This document shows, one piece after another, positions 33,203-41,600 of a stretch of DNA of 45,894 nucleotides (position 1 is the first letter of the stretch; every line of letters begins with the position of its first letter). The notes beneath the pieces were generated by a model. That model made no database searches. It worked only from the letters and a program-made list of their open reading frames with translations, and was not told the DNA's origin. This DNA is from Spirochaetales bacterium (GTDB lineage Bacteria; Spirochaetota; Spirochaetia; Treponematales; Treponemataceae). Position numbers and translations under genes: made by a program. The stretch covers positions 1-45,894 of the forward strand of contig JAUNWH010000017.1 in assembly GCA_030540405.1 (NCBI GenBank). The letters run 5' to 3'.

Positions 33203-34858
33203 TTATCTTTTTCTGACAAACGCGTCTTTGAATCCTGCATCCTTGAACTTTGCAAGAACCGCACCGTATTCGTCTACAGAAAGAGGTCCGACAAGAACAC
33301 GGTAATTTTTTCCAGCAGGAATAAGCGAAACCGGATATTTTGAATACTTAACAAGAAGATTCTCAATATTCTTAATGTTTCCCATTGTTGCAATCTGAAT
33401 ATAGTAGCAGTTGCTTGCAAGGGCGCTTTCAGAAGGAACCACGTGATCCTGAATATTTACAGGATATTCAGTCTGCAAAGGTTCTGGCTCTGCGGCTTTT
33501 TCCTCTGGAACAGATTCAACTGGAACAATTTCAATCGGCTCATCTTCCACAGAAGCAGGCGCAGAAGGCTCTGGAGATTCAGGCTCAGAAGGAACAAGAA
33601 TAATCGGAGCATAATCGCTGCTTTCGCTTTCTTCGCTAGACTGAGCCTCTGGTTCTGCTTGGGCTTCCGGCTCTACAGCAGGCTCTGCAACAACTTCCTC
33701 TGGCTCAGAAACTTCTTCCATCTGGTTTTCTTCAACAGTGGAATCTTCTTCAATCGGAGATGGCTCTTCAACTGTTACAGCCTCCTCTTCTATTTCATCT
33801 TCGGCAGGAGTTTCTGGCTCGTCTTCTGCTTGCGGTTCTTCCACAACAACAAGCTCAGCATTTTCTTCTTCCGGTGAATCAACAGCCTCCTCTTCGATTG
33901 GAGCAGGCTCTTCAACTGCTACAGCCTCCTCTTCGCTTTCTTCTGCAGGAGACGGCTGCTCAACAGCTTCTTTTGACTCAAGGAATCCGTCTTCCACGCT
34001 TTCGTAGTCTTCATAAGGCTCTTCTGAAATTTCAGCAGCAGCTTCATCCGATTCTGGAACTTCGCATTCTTCAATTGGAGCAGGAGCTTCAACGACCACA
34101 GGCTCTGTTTCTTCTTCAACTGACTCAACAGAAGGCTCTTCATCCGCAGCAGTTTCTTCTTCAACTGGTTCAACAGCAAGCTTTTCCTCATCTGAAAAAT
34201 CATCTTCGGAAATATTTTCTTCTGCCGGAGTTTCAGCCTCATCAGCCGGGTTGTCTTCATCTGCAGGAACTTCGCTTTCATCTTCTACAGCCGCAACCTC
34301 CACATTTTCTTCTTCGCCGCTGTCTTCCGTGTCCGCAATCAAAGGAACGCCTGCAACAGCAACAGGAGCAGAAGTTTCCGCAGTAACAGCAGCCACATTT
34401 TCAGCAGACTGAGGGGCGGCTTCCGGCTCAGATTGAACAGCAGGCTCGGACGGAGCTTCCGCAACTTCTTCTTTTTCAACTGGCAAAGTTTTTTCATCAA
34501 GAACCGCGCTTCCTGAAACTGTCTCGTCAAAATATCCTGAACGAGGGGCAAGCTTTACCTTTACGCCTGAATTCCGCTCTATTCCAAGGCTTTTTGCAGA
34601 CTCTTCCGAAATAAGAATGGCAATTCCGCCGGAAGCGTCCAAAGTGCCAAGGTTCAGAATCTGCAAAGTGATTCCAGTGTTCGGATTTGTAATCGAAACG
34701 CTGTCCCCAGGAAGATAGCCTGCAGCCTTTCCAAAATATCCGGCCGGAAGCTCATCCTTGCCAGCAACTTCAATCACGCCTTCAACCGAAGCGCTTGAGT
34801 CGGCAAAAATAAAAACGGAAATCAACAAAAATAAAATTCCAGATAAAAACTTTTTCAT
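33203..34858 (-). CDS. Exported SPOR-domain protein with long acidic repeat region
   Basis: 551 residues. A signal peptide (about 1-20) is followed by a region (30-115) resembling the double-psi beta-barrel of RlpA-type proteins (GDSVSITNPNTGITLQILNL). A Glu/Pro/Ala/Val-rich region of about 330 residues follows (about 130-465) with repeated EEP.PIEE and VE.ETA units. The C-terminal SPOR domain (about 475-551) has CYYIQIATMG and YRVLVGPLS. SPOR domains bind denuded septal peptidoglycan, so it probably works at the division site or in wall remodelling. It is followed by its own terminator. Confidence 0.85.
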   Translation of the reverse strand: MKKFLSGILFLLISVFIFADSSASVEGVIEVAGKDELPAGYFGKAAGYLPGDSVSITNPNTGITLQILNLGTLDASGGIAILISEESAKSLGIERNSGVKVKLAPRSGYFDETVSGSAVLDEKTLPVEKEEVAEAPSEPAVQSEPEAAPQSAENVAAVTAETSAPVAVAGVPLIADTEDSGEEENVEVAAVEDESEVPADEDNPADEAETPAEENISEDDFSDEEKLAVEPVEEETAADEEPSVESVEEETEPVVVEAPAPIEECEVPESDEAAAEISEEPYEDYESVEDGFLESKEAVEQPSPAEESEEEAVAVEEPAPIEEEAVDSPEEENAELVVVEEPQAEDEPETPAEDEIEEEAVTVEEPSPIEEDSTVEENQMEEVSEPEEVVAEPAVEPEAQAEPEAQSSEESESSDYAPIILVPSEPESPEPSAPASVEDEPIEIVPVESVPEEKAAEPEPLQTEYPVNIQDHVVPSESALASNCYYIQIATMGNIKNIENLLVKYSKYPVSLIPAGKNYRVLVGPLSVDEYGAVLAKFKDAGFKDAFVRKR

Positions 34859-34865
34859 ACGTCCC

Positions 34866-35369
34866 CTACCTACGGATGATTTTATATATATCGTCTGCTA
34901 TTCCAAAAGCAAAATCAGAAAGTCCCTTGCGCTTGTCCTTAAATTGGCTTGAAGCAGGAGGAACTTTTTTTCCGCTCCCAAGAACCGCTCCAGAGCCAAC
35001 ATTAAGAACCTTATAAGAAAGGCTTGAAAGATTCGCAAGAAGATCAGCGTCAGGATTTGTTGAAGATGAAGAGCTGAAATCTGCTGTAAGCTCCACAAAA
35101 TAATCAACGCCGCCTTCCCAAGCCTCCTGTCTGGACTTTTCAAAAAAAGAAGCGTCATTTTCCACGCTGTCAGAAGCAATGGCGGGTGAATTTGAAATTA
35201 TGATTCCCTTTCCAAAGAAAAAGTCGAACAAGCCTTCCTCAATAACGTAGGAAGAACTTCTAATTTCCGAATCCCCGTGCTGGACAATCTGAAAAGCAAC
35301 AGAAACTGCATTGGCGCAGAAAACCGAGCAAGCCACGATGAACAGCAGAGCCAGCCTCTTGAATCTCAT
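34866..35369 (-). CDS. Secreted hypothetical protein
   Basis: 167 residues with a clear signal peptide (MRFKRLALLFIVACSVFCANA, cleavage after about 21). The mature part has a Ser-rich stretch (about 92-101) and ends in FGIADDIYKIIRR. It ends 7 bases before the SPOR gene starts and is probably cotranscribed with it. The pattern of an N-terminal strand-rich half and conserved ending resembles small outer-membrane or FlgO-like envelope proteins, but the match is not firm. Function unknown. Confidence 0.7.
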   Translation of the reverse strand: MRFKRLALLFIVACSVFCANAVSVAFQIVQHGDSEIRSSSYVIEEGLFDFFFGKGIIISNSPAIASDSVENDASFFEKSRQEAWEGGVDYFVELTADFSSSSSTNPDADLLANLSSLSYKVLNVGSGAVLGSGKKVPPASSQFKDKRKGLSDFAFGIADDIYKIIRR

Positions 35370-35512
35370 AGGAAAAACCTCTTTTTTCTAACTGAAAAGC
35401 CGCAAACGGCACTCTCAATTATTCATCGGCTTTTTTAGGCTTGAGTTTAGGTATTTTTAAGAAAGCAGCATCGCAGTTTTTTGCTACTTGTCATTGACAT
35501 ACCTTGCTACCT

Positions 35513-35584
35513 GTCATTGCCCGACTCGATTGGGCAATCTGTTGTATTTTTTTCACGGATCATCGGGTCAAGCCCGATAATGAC
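35513..35584. repeat. Nested-palindrome intergenic repeat, copy 4
   Basis: From GTCATTGCCC to GATAATGAC. First palindrome TTGCCCGACTCGATTGGGCAA, second ATCATCGGGTCAAGCCCGAT. A small direct duplication (TTGCTAC.TGTCATTG) at 35480-35520 leads into it. Confidence 0.8.
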
Positions 35585-35649
35585 ACACTAAAATACCCAA
35601 GAATGAAAGGAAAAACGAAATGAAAAGGTGATTTTATGCAGAAAAAAAA

Positions 35650-35875
35650 GAATTTTATGCAAGAAAATGAATAAAAACTCTGGAATATTGCATATTCGTC
35701 AAGAATATCTTTTATTCTTCAATTTTTATGCAAAAACTTCAAGAATATTGTATATTCCACAGGAAAATTCAATATTCCAGAAGAATATACAGTATTACTC
35801 AATATTTATACATATTCCAGAAGAAAATGCATAAAATTGCAAGAATATTAAATATTCCTCAGGAATTTGCCGCAT
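35650..35875. repeat. AT-rich palindrome array
   Basis: Three degenerate copies of GAATATTnnATATTC lie near 35681, 35742 and 35844. Two of them are preceded by ATGCA plus A-rich sequence and followed by C-CAGGAA (at 35725-35770 and 35826-35872). Further half sites (AATATTCCAGAAGAATAT) lie between them. Confidence 0.6.
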
Positions 35876-35889
35876 TCTTAGGTAAAATT

Positions 35890-35919
35890 ATCATTGCCGG
35901 GTGTGTTCCGGCAATCCCC
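35890..35919. repeat. Half copy of the nested-palindrome repeat
   Basis: A single palindrome, ATTGCCGGgtgtgtTCCGGCAAT, preceded by TC and followed by CCC, like one arm of the repeat. It ends 8 bases from the stop of the MATE gene and could serve as its terminator. Confidence 0.6.
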
Positions 35920-35927
35920 TAGAAAAA

Positions 35928-37256
35928 CTAACGCTCAAGCCGCTTTTTGCAGATAAAGTAGGCAGGAATAAGAAAACTGTCTGCAAGAATCCATGCGGCA
36001 GGAGAAGCAAAGCAGGCGGCAGTGTAGCCGAACACAGGCACAAAAACAAGACCGAACACGCCTCGCCCGGCAAGCTCAAAAATCCCCGCGAAAACCGCAA
36101 GCTGGCTGAATCCCATTCCCTGAATCATAAAGCGCACAATATTCACAAGCGCAAGCGGAAAATAGAACGCGCTGTTAATCACAAGGAATTTGTAGATATT
36201 TCCAAGGATTTCCTCCTGTCCTGAATCAATGAACAGAAGTCCAAGAGTCCGCCCGAAAACAAGCATAATGCCCAAGGCAAAAAGCGCATAGACAAGCCCC
36301 AGAAACGAGCAGCTGAATATTCCGGGGTTAAGACGAGAAAATTTGTGCGCGCCGGTATTCTGTCCGCCATAAGTCGCCATAGTTGTTCCCATGGCATCAA
36401 ACGGACAGCAGAAGAACATCGCAATCTTGCTTGCCGCAGCAACAGAAGCGACCGCGACAGAACCAAGGCTGTTTACGGCAGTCTGAAGAACAACGCTTCC
36501 AATCGCGGTAATAGAATACTGCAATCCCATAGGAAGCCCCATGGAAAGCAGAACATACACATGATGGCCGTTTATCTTCCAGTCTTCCTTGGAAAGATGA
36601 AGAATCGGGTAGTTTTTAAGAATATAAAACATGCAGGCAACACTTGAAACCGCCTGGGAAATAACAGTCGCAAGGGCGGCTCCTTCCACTCCGGAATTCA
36701 GCGCAAGGATAAAAAACAAGTCCAAGGCGATATTCAGCACGGAAGAAACAACAAGGAAAATAAGAGGAGTCTTGCTGTCTCCAAGGGAACGAATTACAGC
36801 CGCAAGCAGATTATAAGCGAGGGAAGCAGGAATTCCGGCAAGAATTATAACAAGATAGCCGTAAGAGCCGTCAAAGATGTCAGCAGGAGTTTTCATAAGA
36901 ACAAGAAGAGGCTTGCAGAAAACAACTGTAACAGTCGTAACAAGAACAGCAATTACAGCGGTCAGCTTGACCCCGCCTGCAATAAATTTGCGCATGGAAT
37001 CATAGTCCTTTGCCCCGAATTTCTGCGAGACCGGAATAGCAAAGCCGTTGCAGATTCCCATGCAGCCCCCGATAATCAGAAAGCAGACAGCTCCCGTAGA
37101 GCCCACCGAAGCTAGCGCGGAAACTCCAAGGAATTTGCCTACAATCACTGTGTCCGCCAGATTGTAGAACTGCTGGAACAAATATCCAAAGAAAACTGGA
37201 ACCGAAAATCCTAAAATCAGCCGCATAGGGCTTCCTGTTGTCAAATCCTTTGTCAT
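35928..37256 (-). CDS. MATE family efflux protein (second copy)
   Basis: 442 residues with about twelve membrane segments. It opens with TGSPMRLILGFSVPVFFGYL and has the family motifs NLADTVIVGKFLG and AVIRSLGDSKTP in the first half. It belongs to a different MATE branch from the 2425-3792 protein, judging by its shorter N-terminus and different loops. The transported compound is not predictable. It is a single-gene unit: a terminator for the minus strand lies upstream at 37328-37366. Confidence 0.9.
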   Translation of the reverse strand: MTKDLTTGSPMRLILGFSVPVFFGYLFQQFYNLADTVIVGKFLGVSALASVGSTGAVCFLIIGGCMGICNGFAIPVSQKFGAKDYDSMRKFIAGGVKLTAVIAVLVTTVTVVFCKPLLVLMKTPADIFDGSYGYLVIILAGIPASLAYNLLAAVIRSLGDSKTPLIFLVVSSVLNIALDLFFILALNSGVEGAALATVISQAVSSVACMFYILKNYPILHLSKEDWKINGHHVYVLLSMGLPMGLQYSITAIGSVVLQTAVNSLGSVAVASVAAASKIAMFFCCPFDAMGTTMATYGGQNTGAHKFSRLNPGIFSCSFLGLVYALFALGIMLVFGRTLGLLFIDSGQEEILGNIYKFLVINSAFYFPLALVNIVRFMIQGMGFSQLAVFAGIFELAGRGVFGLVFVPVFGYTAACFASPAAWILADSFLIPAYFICKKRLER

Positions 37257-37327
37257 TTGAAATAGATATATGAATTTTCAAAACTTTTGTCAAATGAAAA
37301 ATGCATCATTCTGTGCAACTTGTTGAG

Positions 37328-37366
37328 CAAAAAAAATCCCCGGCAGGATAGGCCTACCGGGGGGGC
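37328..37366 (-). terminator. Strong terminator downstream of the toxin-antitoxin/GT fragment region
   Basis: On the minus strand CCCCGG-T-AGG pairs with CCT-G-CCGGGG (stem near 37338-37362), followed by ATTTTTTTT (37337-37329). It would end transcripts coming from 37628-38517. Confidence 0.8.
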
Positions 37367-37394
37367 TGAATAAAAATATACGGTCAAATGTCGA

Positions 37395-37496
37395 GTTTTA
37401 GTATTTCTTGAAATTCCTAGTCATTATCGGCAGAGTTGTTTTTCGCTGTGTCATTGTCCTGTTTTAGTATTTCTTGAAATTCCTAGTCATTATCGG
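37395..37496. repeat. Tandem 36-base repeat, left flank of nested palindrome
   Basis: The same 36 bases occur at 37395-37430 and 37461-37496 (starting GTTTTAGTATTTCTTG, ending CATTATCGG). A near-identical block lies at 18911-18946. The first copy here is cut off after CATTATCGG; the second runs into the complete element (copy 5). Confidence 0.85.
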
Positions 37497-37586
37497 GCTT
37501 GACCCGATAATCTCTTGCACGTTTTTAAGCAAGATTGCTAACCAAGTTTGCTATGCAAACATCGCGGTGTCAACCACGGCAATGAC
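37486..37586. repeat. Nested-palindrome intergenic repeat, copy 5 (with insertion)
   Basis: GTCAT to ATGAC, about 101 bases. The left arm is TTATCGGGCTTGACCCGATAA. Inside the right arm is an extra stretch of about 28 bases that holds its own palindrome GTTTGCtatGCAAAC (37546-37560). Confidence 0.8.
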
Positions 37587-37627
37587 AATAAATTTACAAA
37601 ACTCAAAATTGAAACTATACAAATTAT

Positions 37628-38038
37628 TTATACTAAAAAAAGCAAAATTAATTTACCCTCTTCCTGCCTGCTTGTCGTAACATAAAGGTCGGAAATGGCG
37701 CACAGCAAGTTTATGTCTTTTCTGTAGCCGGAAAACCAGATAATATCGTCAACTCCAAGATTCACGGCAAGGATTTTCATTTCTTTCAGTTGAACGCCGC
37801 GCCCGGGCATTATGACTTTCAGGCTCGGAATCCGCTTTTTCAGTTCAGGAATGTTTCTTATGAAAAACTCGTGGTCTTTCCGGGGAATGAATTCCGCAAT
37901 GTAAAGAATTATGAAATCTCCGGAATCGTATTTGTATTTTGAGCGGAGCGCGAGTTTTTCTTCTTCAAATCTTCTATTTTCCGAAGAGATCAGAGTGAGA
38001 GCCTGTTGCTGTCGCAGAAAGAATAAGCTGGTTTTCAA
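37628..38038 (-). pseudogene. Glycosyltransferase (GT4) fragment
   Basis: The part from about residue 18 to 127 (ENRRFEEEKLALRSKYKYDS to VTTSRQEE) is clearly the central piece of a GT4 enzyme: FIILYIAEFIPRKDHEFFI, LKVIMPGRGV and DDIIWFSGYRKDI. The N-terminal acceptor domain is missing, and the protein ends soon after SRQE, just where the family donor motif (EGLP...) should follow. The first residues overlap the yafQ toxin gene in another frame. It is thus a broken remnant of a longer gene, replaced on both sides. Confidence 0.78.
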
Positions 38039-38252
38039 AAATCTGATACATCAAAAGCCAGTCAGGTTCTATATGGCATTCACGAAAATCATTAAGATTT
38101 CCTGTCAGCTGATGGTCTTTGTATTTTTGTGGCAACGGATTTCCAGAAGCAAGAAGTTCCAAAACCTCGACAAGTTTTTCTAAATTCTTGCCCCTTTTCT
38201 TCATCAGTTTTGCGTCATGTTTCATTCGATTTGTATAGACAATTTCGTACAG
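37974..38252 (-). CDS. yafQ: YafQ-family mRNA interferase toxin
   Basis: 92 residues when started at CTG 38252 (codons CTG TAC GAA). The first ATG at 38225 would give 83. The longer form restores the family N-terminus YEIVYTNRMKHDAKLMKKRG, and GGAGG lies 7 bases before the CTG, so CTG (or a nearby non-ATG codon) is the likely start. The C-terminal part has RECHIEPDWLLMYQI and TGSHSDLF with the conserved His, Asp and Arg of the RelE/YafQ fold. It cleaves mRNA in the ribosome. The gene overlaps the antitoxin gene by 38 bases, so the two are translationally coupled. Confidence 0.88.
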   Translation of the reverse strand: MYEIVYTNRMKHDAKLMKKRGKNLEKLVEVLELLASGNPLPQKYKDHQLTGNLNDFRECHIEPDWLLMYQIFENQLILSATATGSHSDLFGK

Positions 38253-38517
38253 AGCAATCCTCCAGCATAGAAGCCACAGCCTCTTTAGCAGTTTTAAAAG
38301 GTCCGTGAAGATTTGTACGATTTCTGCTGTCAGAAACTGCCGATTCCAATGAAAGCGAATCAGCCTTGTGCCTTACAGCAAAAGGAAGACCATTATTTTC
38401 TATTGAAGAAGCAAGAAAAATACGGACAGCCGTTGAAGTGTCCAACCCTAACGATGAAAAAAGGGCATCCGCTTTTGCCTTTAAGGAATCGTCCACGCGT
38501 AATTGAAGTGTTGCCAT
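38215..38517 (-). CDS. relB: RelB/DinJ-family antitoxin
   Basis: 100 residues. The N-terminal ribbon-helix-helix (MATLQLRVDDSLKAKADALF, then LGLDTSTAVRIFLAS) binds DNA and the C-terminal part neutralises YafQ. It is the first gene of the pair. Its promoter carries a palindrome, so it probably represses itself. The last 38 bases overlap the toxin gene. Confidence 0.9.
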   Translation of the reverse strand: MATLQLRVDDSLKAKADALFSSLGLDTSTAVRIFLASSIENNGLPFAVRHKADSLSLESAVSDSRNRTNLHGPFKTAKEAVASMLEDCSVRNCLYKSNET

Positions 38518-38526
38518 AACATACCT

Positions 38527-38564
38527 CTTAATTACAAATTAAGACATTTCCATTGAGTTGTCAA
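38527..38564 (-). promoter_or_regulatory. Promoter and operator of the relB-yafQ pair
   Basis: On the minus strand TTGACA (38564-38559), 17-base spacer, TAATTT (38541-38536). A palindrome CTTAATTacaAATTAAG (38527-38543) covers the -10 box, as expected for autorepression by an RHH antitoxin. The relB ATG is at 38517. Confidence 0.75.
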
Positions 38565-38682
38565 TACAAAAAAAGTCAATATCAAAGCAACCGTAGTTTT
38601 GTATCACAAGTTTTTAAAGAGAAAAGTTGAAAAACACTTCCTACATTGACAAGCAAGCAGTGCGGTAGTATATCATAAATAA

Positions 38683-41600
38683 TCACTCATCATCAATTTC
38701 TATACTAAAGATTTTAGCCAGTTGTTCTTTTAATTTAGAATCTGAAAGACTTTGCACAGGTTTCTTCAAGATTTCTGAATAATGTTCATCCGGTTTAAAT
38801 TTTTTACCAGCATTGTTAATCAATTCAACAATAAATTGCAGCTCCTCTATCTTTTTTCCCTCTATTTTTTCTCGTATCAAGTCAGAAAAATCCGTTTTAT
38901 GTTCTTCTGTCAAATATTCTAGCTTTAAGACATTATGACAAAAGTTTTTTATTTGTTCTGAAACACAAAATTTCAGTTCATACAATTTCTTTTCCATCTG
39001 AACTGAAAATTCTTTTTTCCAACTTTTTCCCATTAAATTAAACAAATCTGTCAGTTTTTCTGCAGATAAATTAACAGATACTATGTTTTGTATTGCATAT
39101 TTTACGAAAGCATTATAAAAGTCTGATTCCAAAGCAAGTTGCAGATTCTTTTGTGTGAAACATGTTAATACTTCAAGAACATTTCGTTTTGATGTAAAAA
39201 TTGAAGTCCAATCGTTTTCTTTTTTGTCAGAAATTTCATCTGCAAGTGATTTTATTACATCTTTGTTCTGTGTCTGTGTGATAATAGCTATTGTTACATC
39301 CGGATTATCAACAAAATTAAAGCCAGCTTCAATCACCTCCTTTTCTAATCCACTATAGTCAATAAATGCTTTTACAATAACTGCTGATTTCTGTTCTTTA
39401 TCAACAAGCTTTAGTGCATTTCTTAAATTAAAATACGGATTTTCATAAGCAAAAAAATCCTGGTTTTGTTTCTCTGCTGCAAGTGTTATTATGCTACCAA
39501 TTAATTTATTTGTTGAAGTACATGCCAACTTCCAATATAGTTCGTAATCATTAGTAAACACTGATAAACTATATAGAAAATCTGCAGCATTTTCATCTAC
39601 ATTTTTCAATGTATTGTTTGCATCATTGATTGAATTCTGAGAATTACCAAACTGTTGGACTTGAAAAGCAGCTACATTTCCAGTGTATTTATACAGTAGA
39701 TAATAAGCAATATATTTTAGTTCTAGATCATTTATTGAATAAATATTATGCCAAAAAGTTGCATTTTTTAGAAGTTGTTGAGTTTTTTCTTCTACTTCTG
39801 GTGAATATTTACACCTTTGCAATTCTTTCAAAATATTCAAGTTCGACGCTATAATATCTTTATTCAGAGATTGAGCCTTTAAATTCTCATAAACGATTGT
39901 AACAGAATTTGTCCATACACTTACTTTATTCAAATTGATTTGAATTGCTATAATCTTCCATAATTGCTCTTTATCAGTTTTTCCATCAGCAATTTGCTTT
40001 GATATATCATCATCAAATGTATCCAAGTTTTCTATTTTAGCAAAAACAGCCTCAGCATTTTCCTTCAAATCTTTATAAATGGATTCCACTCCAACATACT
40101 GAATCTTTTTATAATCAAGACAAATCGAGCATTTTTCTTTTAATTCTGCTATAACAGTATAAAGAATCCTGATGAAATCATTTTCTGTCTCTTTCTGATT
40201 CACATAATTTTCTACTCTATTCGCGCTTTCTGTAAAAACCCTATTTAATTTATTAATCAGAACATCACTTTCATGTATTAATTCAATATATATTTTCCAA
40301 AAATCTTCTGAATATTTACATAAATTGGATAATATTTTGTCTTGTACTGAAGTTTTTGCGACATAAGCCTTTAGAATTTTGATTCCATCGATATTTTTTT
40401 CACCTAAGAAAGAATTTAAGTTTACTGTTACTTTCTGTATATCAATATCTTTCGCATTTGCTAGTACATAATTCAAAACTGTAAAAAAGGATTCTTCGTG
40501 AATTTCATATAATTGATTTAAGTCATTTGGAGACTCTATCAAAGCTTTTTGTATTTTATCTTGCAATAACAACTGCATTCCAGTCTCTTTAGGAACCATA
40601 AACAGTATAGAACATAAATCTTTTGTTAAATCTAGCCTATCGATATATATTTCTGTTGAAGAGTCTGGAATACTTCCATTAACAAGTCCTGCGAGGATTT
40701 CATCATAATCCTTAAATTTTAGATATTTTAAAACAACATAATAACACAAACTGAAAAGAGAAACATTATTCTTATGTAGAGAATATAAAAATGCAATTTG
40801 ATTAACATAGATTTTTATTTCTCTTAGAGTAGGAGCATCTCCTAATGATGCCCGAGTACATTCCAATATATTAAGAACTATTGCTCTTTGCAGTTCAGAA
40901 TAATTTATCAAAGCCTTATCTATCTGCTTTTTTGCAAAATCTTCCCAATCACTTACAATTAATTGCGGCACATAAACCCGCAACTGAAAATTTTTATTAA
41001 AAAATGAATTTGAACAAGACAGTTCCGTACATTGTTTAGAATTACTTTTCTTTTGCTCTGATAAAATATTATTTTCTCCATCCCAAAGTTTTCGCAATCC
41101 CTGCTCATCATAAGGAACTATCACAAATAATTTTTGAGATTTATTTTGAGAAGAAATTTTAGAATTCTTTCCTTGAACAAAAGTTTGTAGCGTAGACCAA
41201 ATTTTTAATGCATCATTTTCGTTTATTCTGTCCAAGTTATCTATAACACAAACAATCTTATTAATCTGTAATTGCTCTAATAAAAATTTCTGCAAATCAG
41301 CAAAATAGTTGTTAAAATCTACCGATGATTTTTCTTCTTCATTTGAAACTTCTGTTGTTTCATCTACATCTTTATTTTTAAAGAACGGCTTTTTCAATAT
41401 TGAAAATATAACGGAGGCAATTATCGGTGCTATTGCAAATAGACAGCCAATAATAAAGCCCCAATTCGGCGGATAGCCATGCTCAAAAGTTAAATAAGGA
41501 TATGTATGATCTATCATTACTGTTCCTAATGGAACAAGAAAGGCAAGTCCTGCAGTAATTTTACCAGCTTTGTCAACTTCTGGAATTTTAGAAATTACAG

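Larger units (their letters stand above)
35370..35927. other. Intergenic region of 558 bases with repeats only
   Basis: I see no supportable gene. It contains nested-palindrome copy 4 (35513-35584), an AT-rich palindrome array (about 35650-35875) and a half copy of the nested palindrome (35890-35919). The short open frames in the array give peptides with a repeating IL.IPQE pattern, which is most simply explained by the DNA repeat. Confidence 0.7.

Noticed and set aside
33738-34386. Long plus-strand open frames rich in Gln/Leu/Ser opposite the SPOR-domain gene
   Set aside because: They mirror the Glu/Pro/Ala-rich codons of the minus-strand gene. They have no ribosome site and no family sequence.
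35628-35922. CRISPR array or coding repeat at the AT-rich palindromes
   Set aside because: Unit and spacer lengths are irregular and units are degenerate; the IL.IPQE peptide pattern follows from the DNA repeat and there is no ribosome site.
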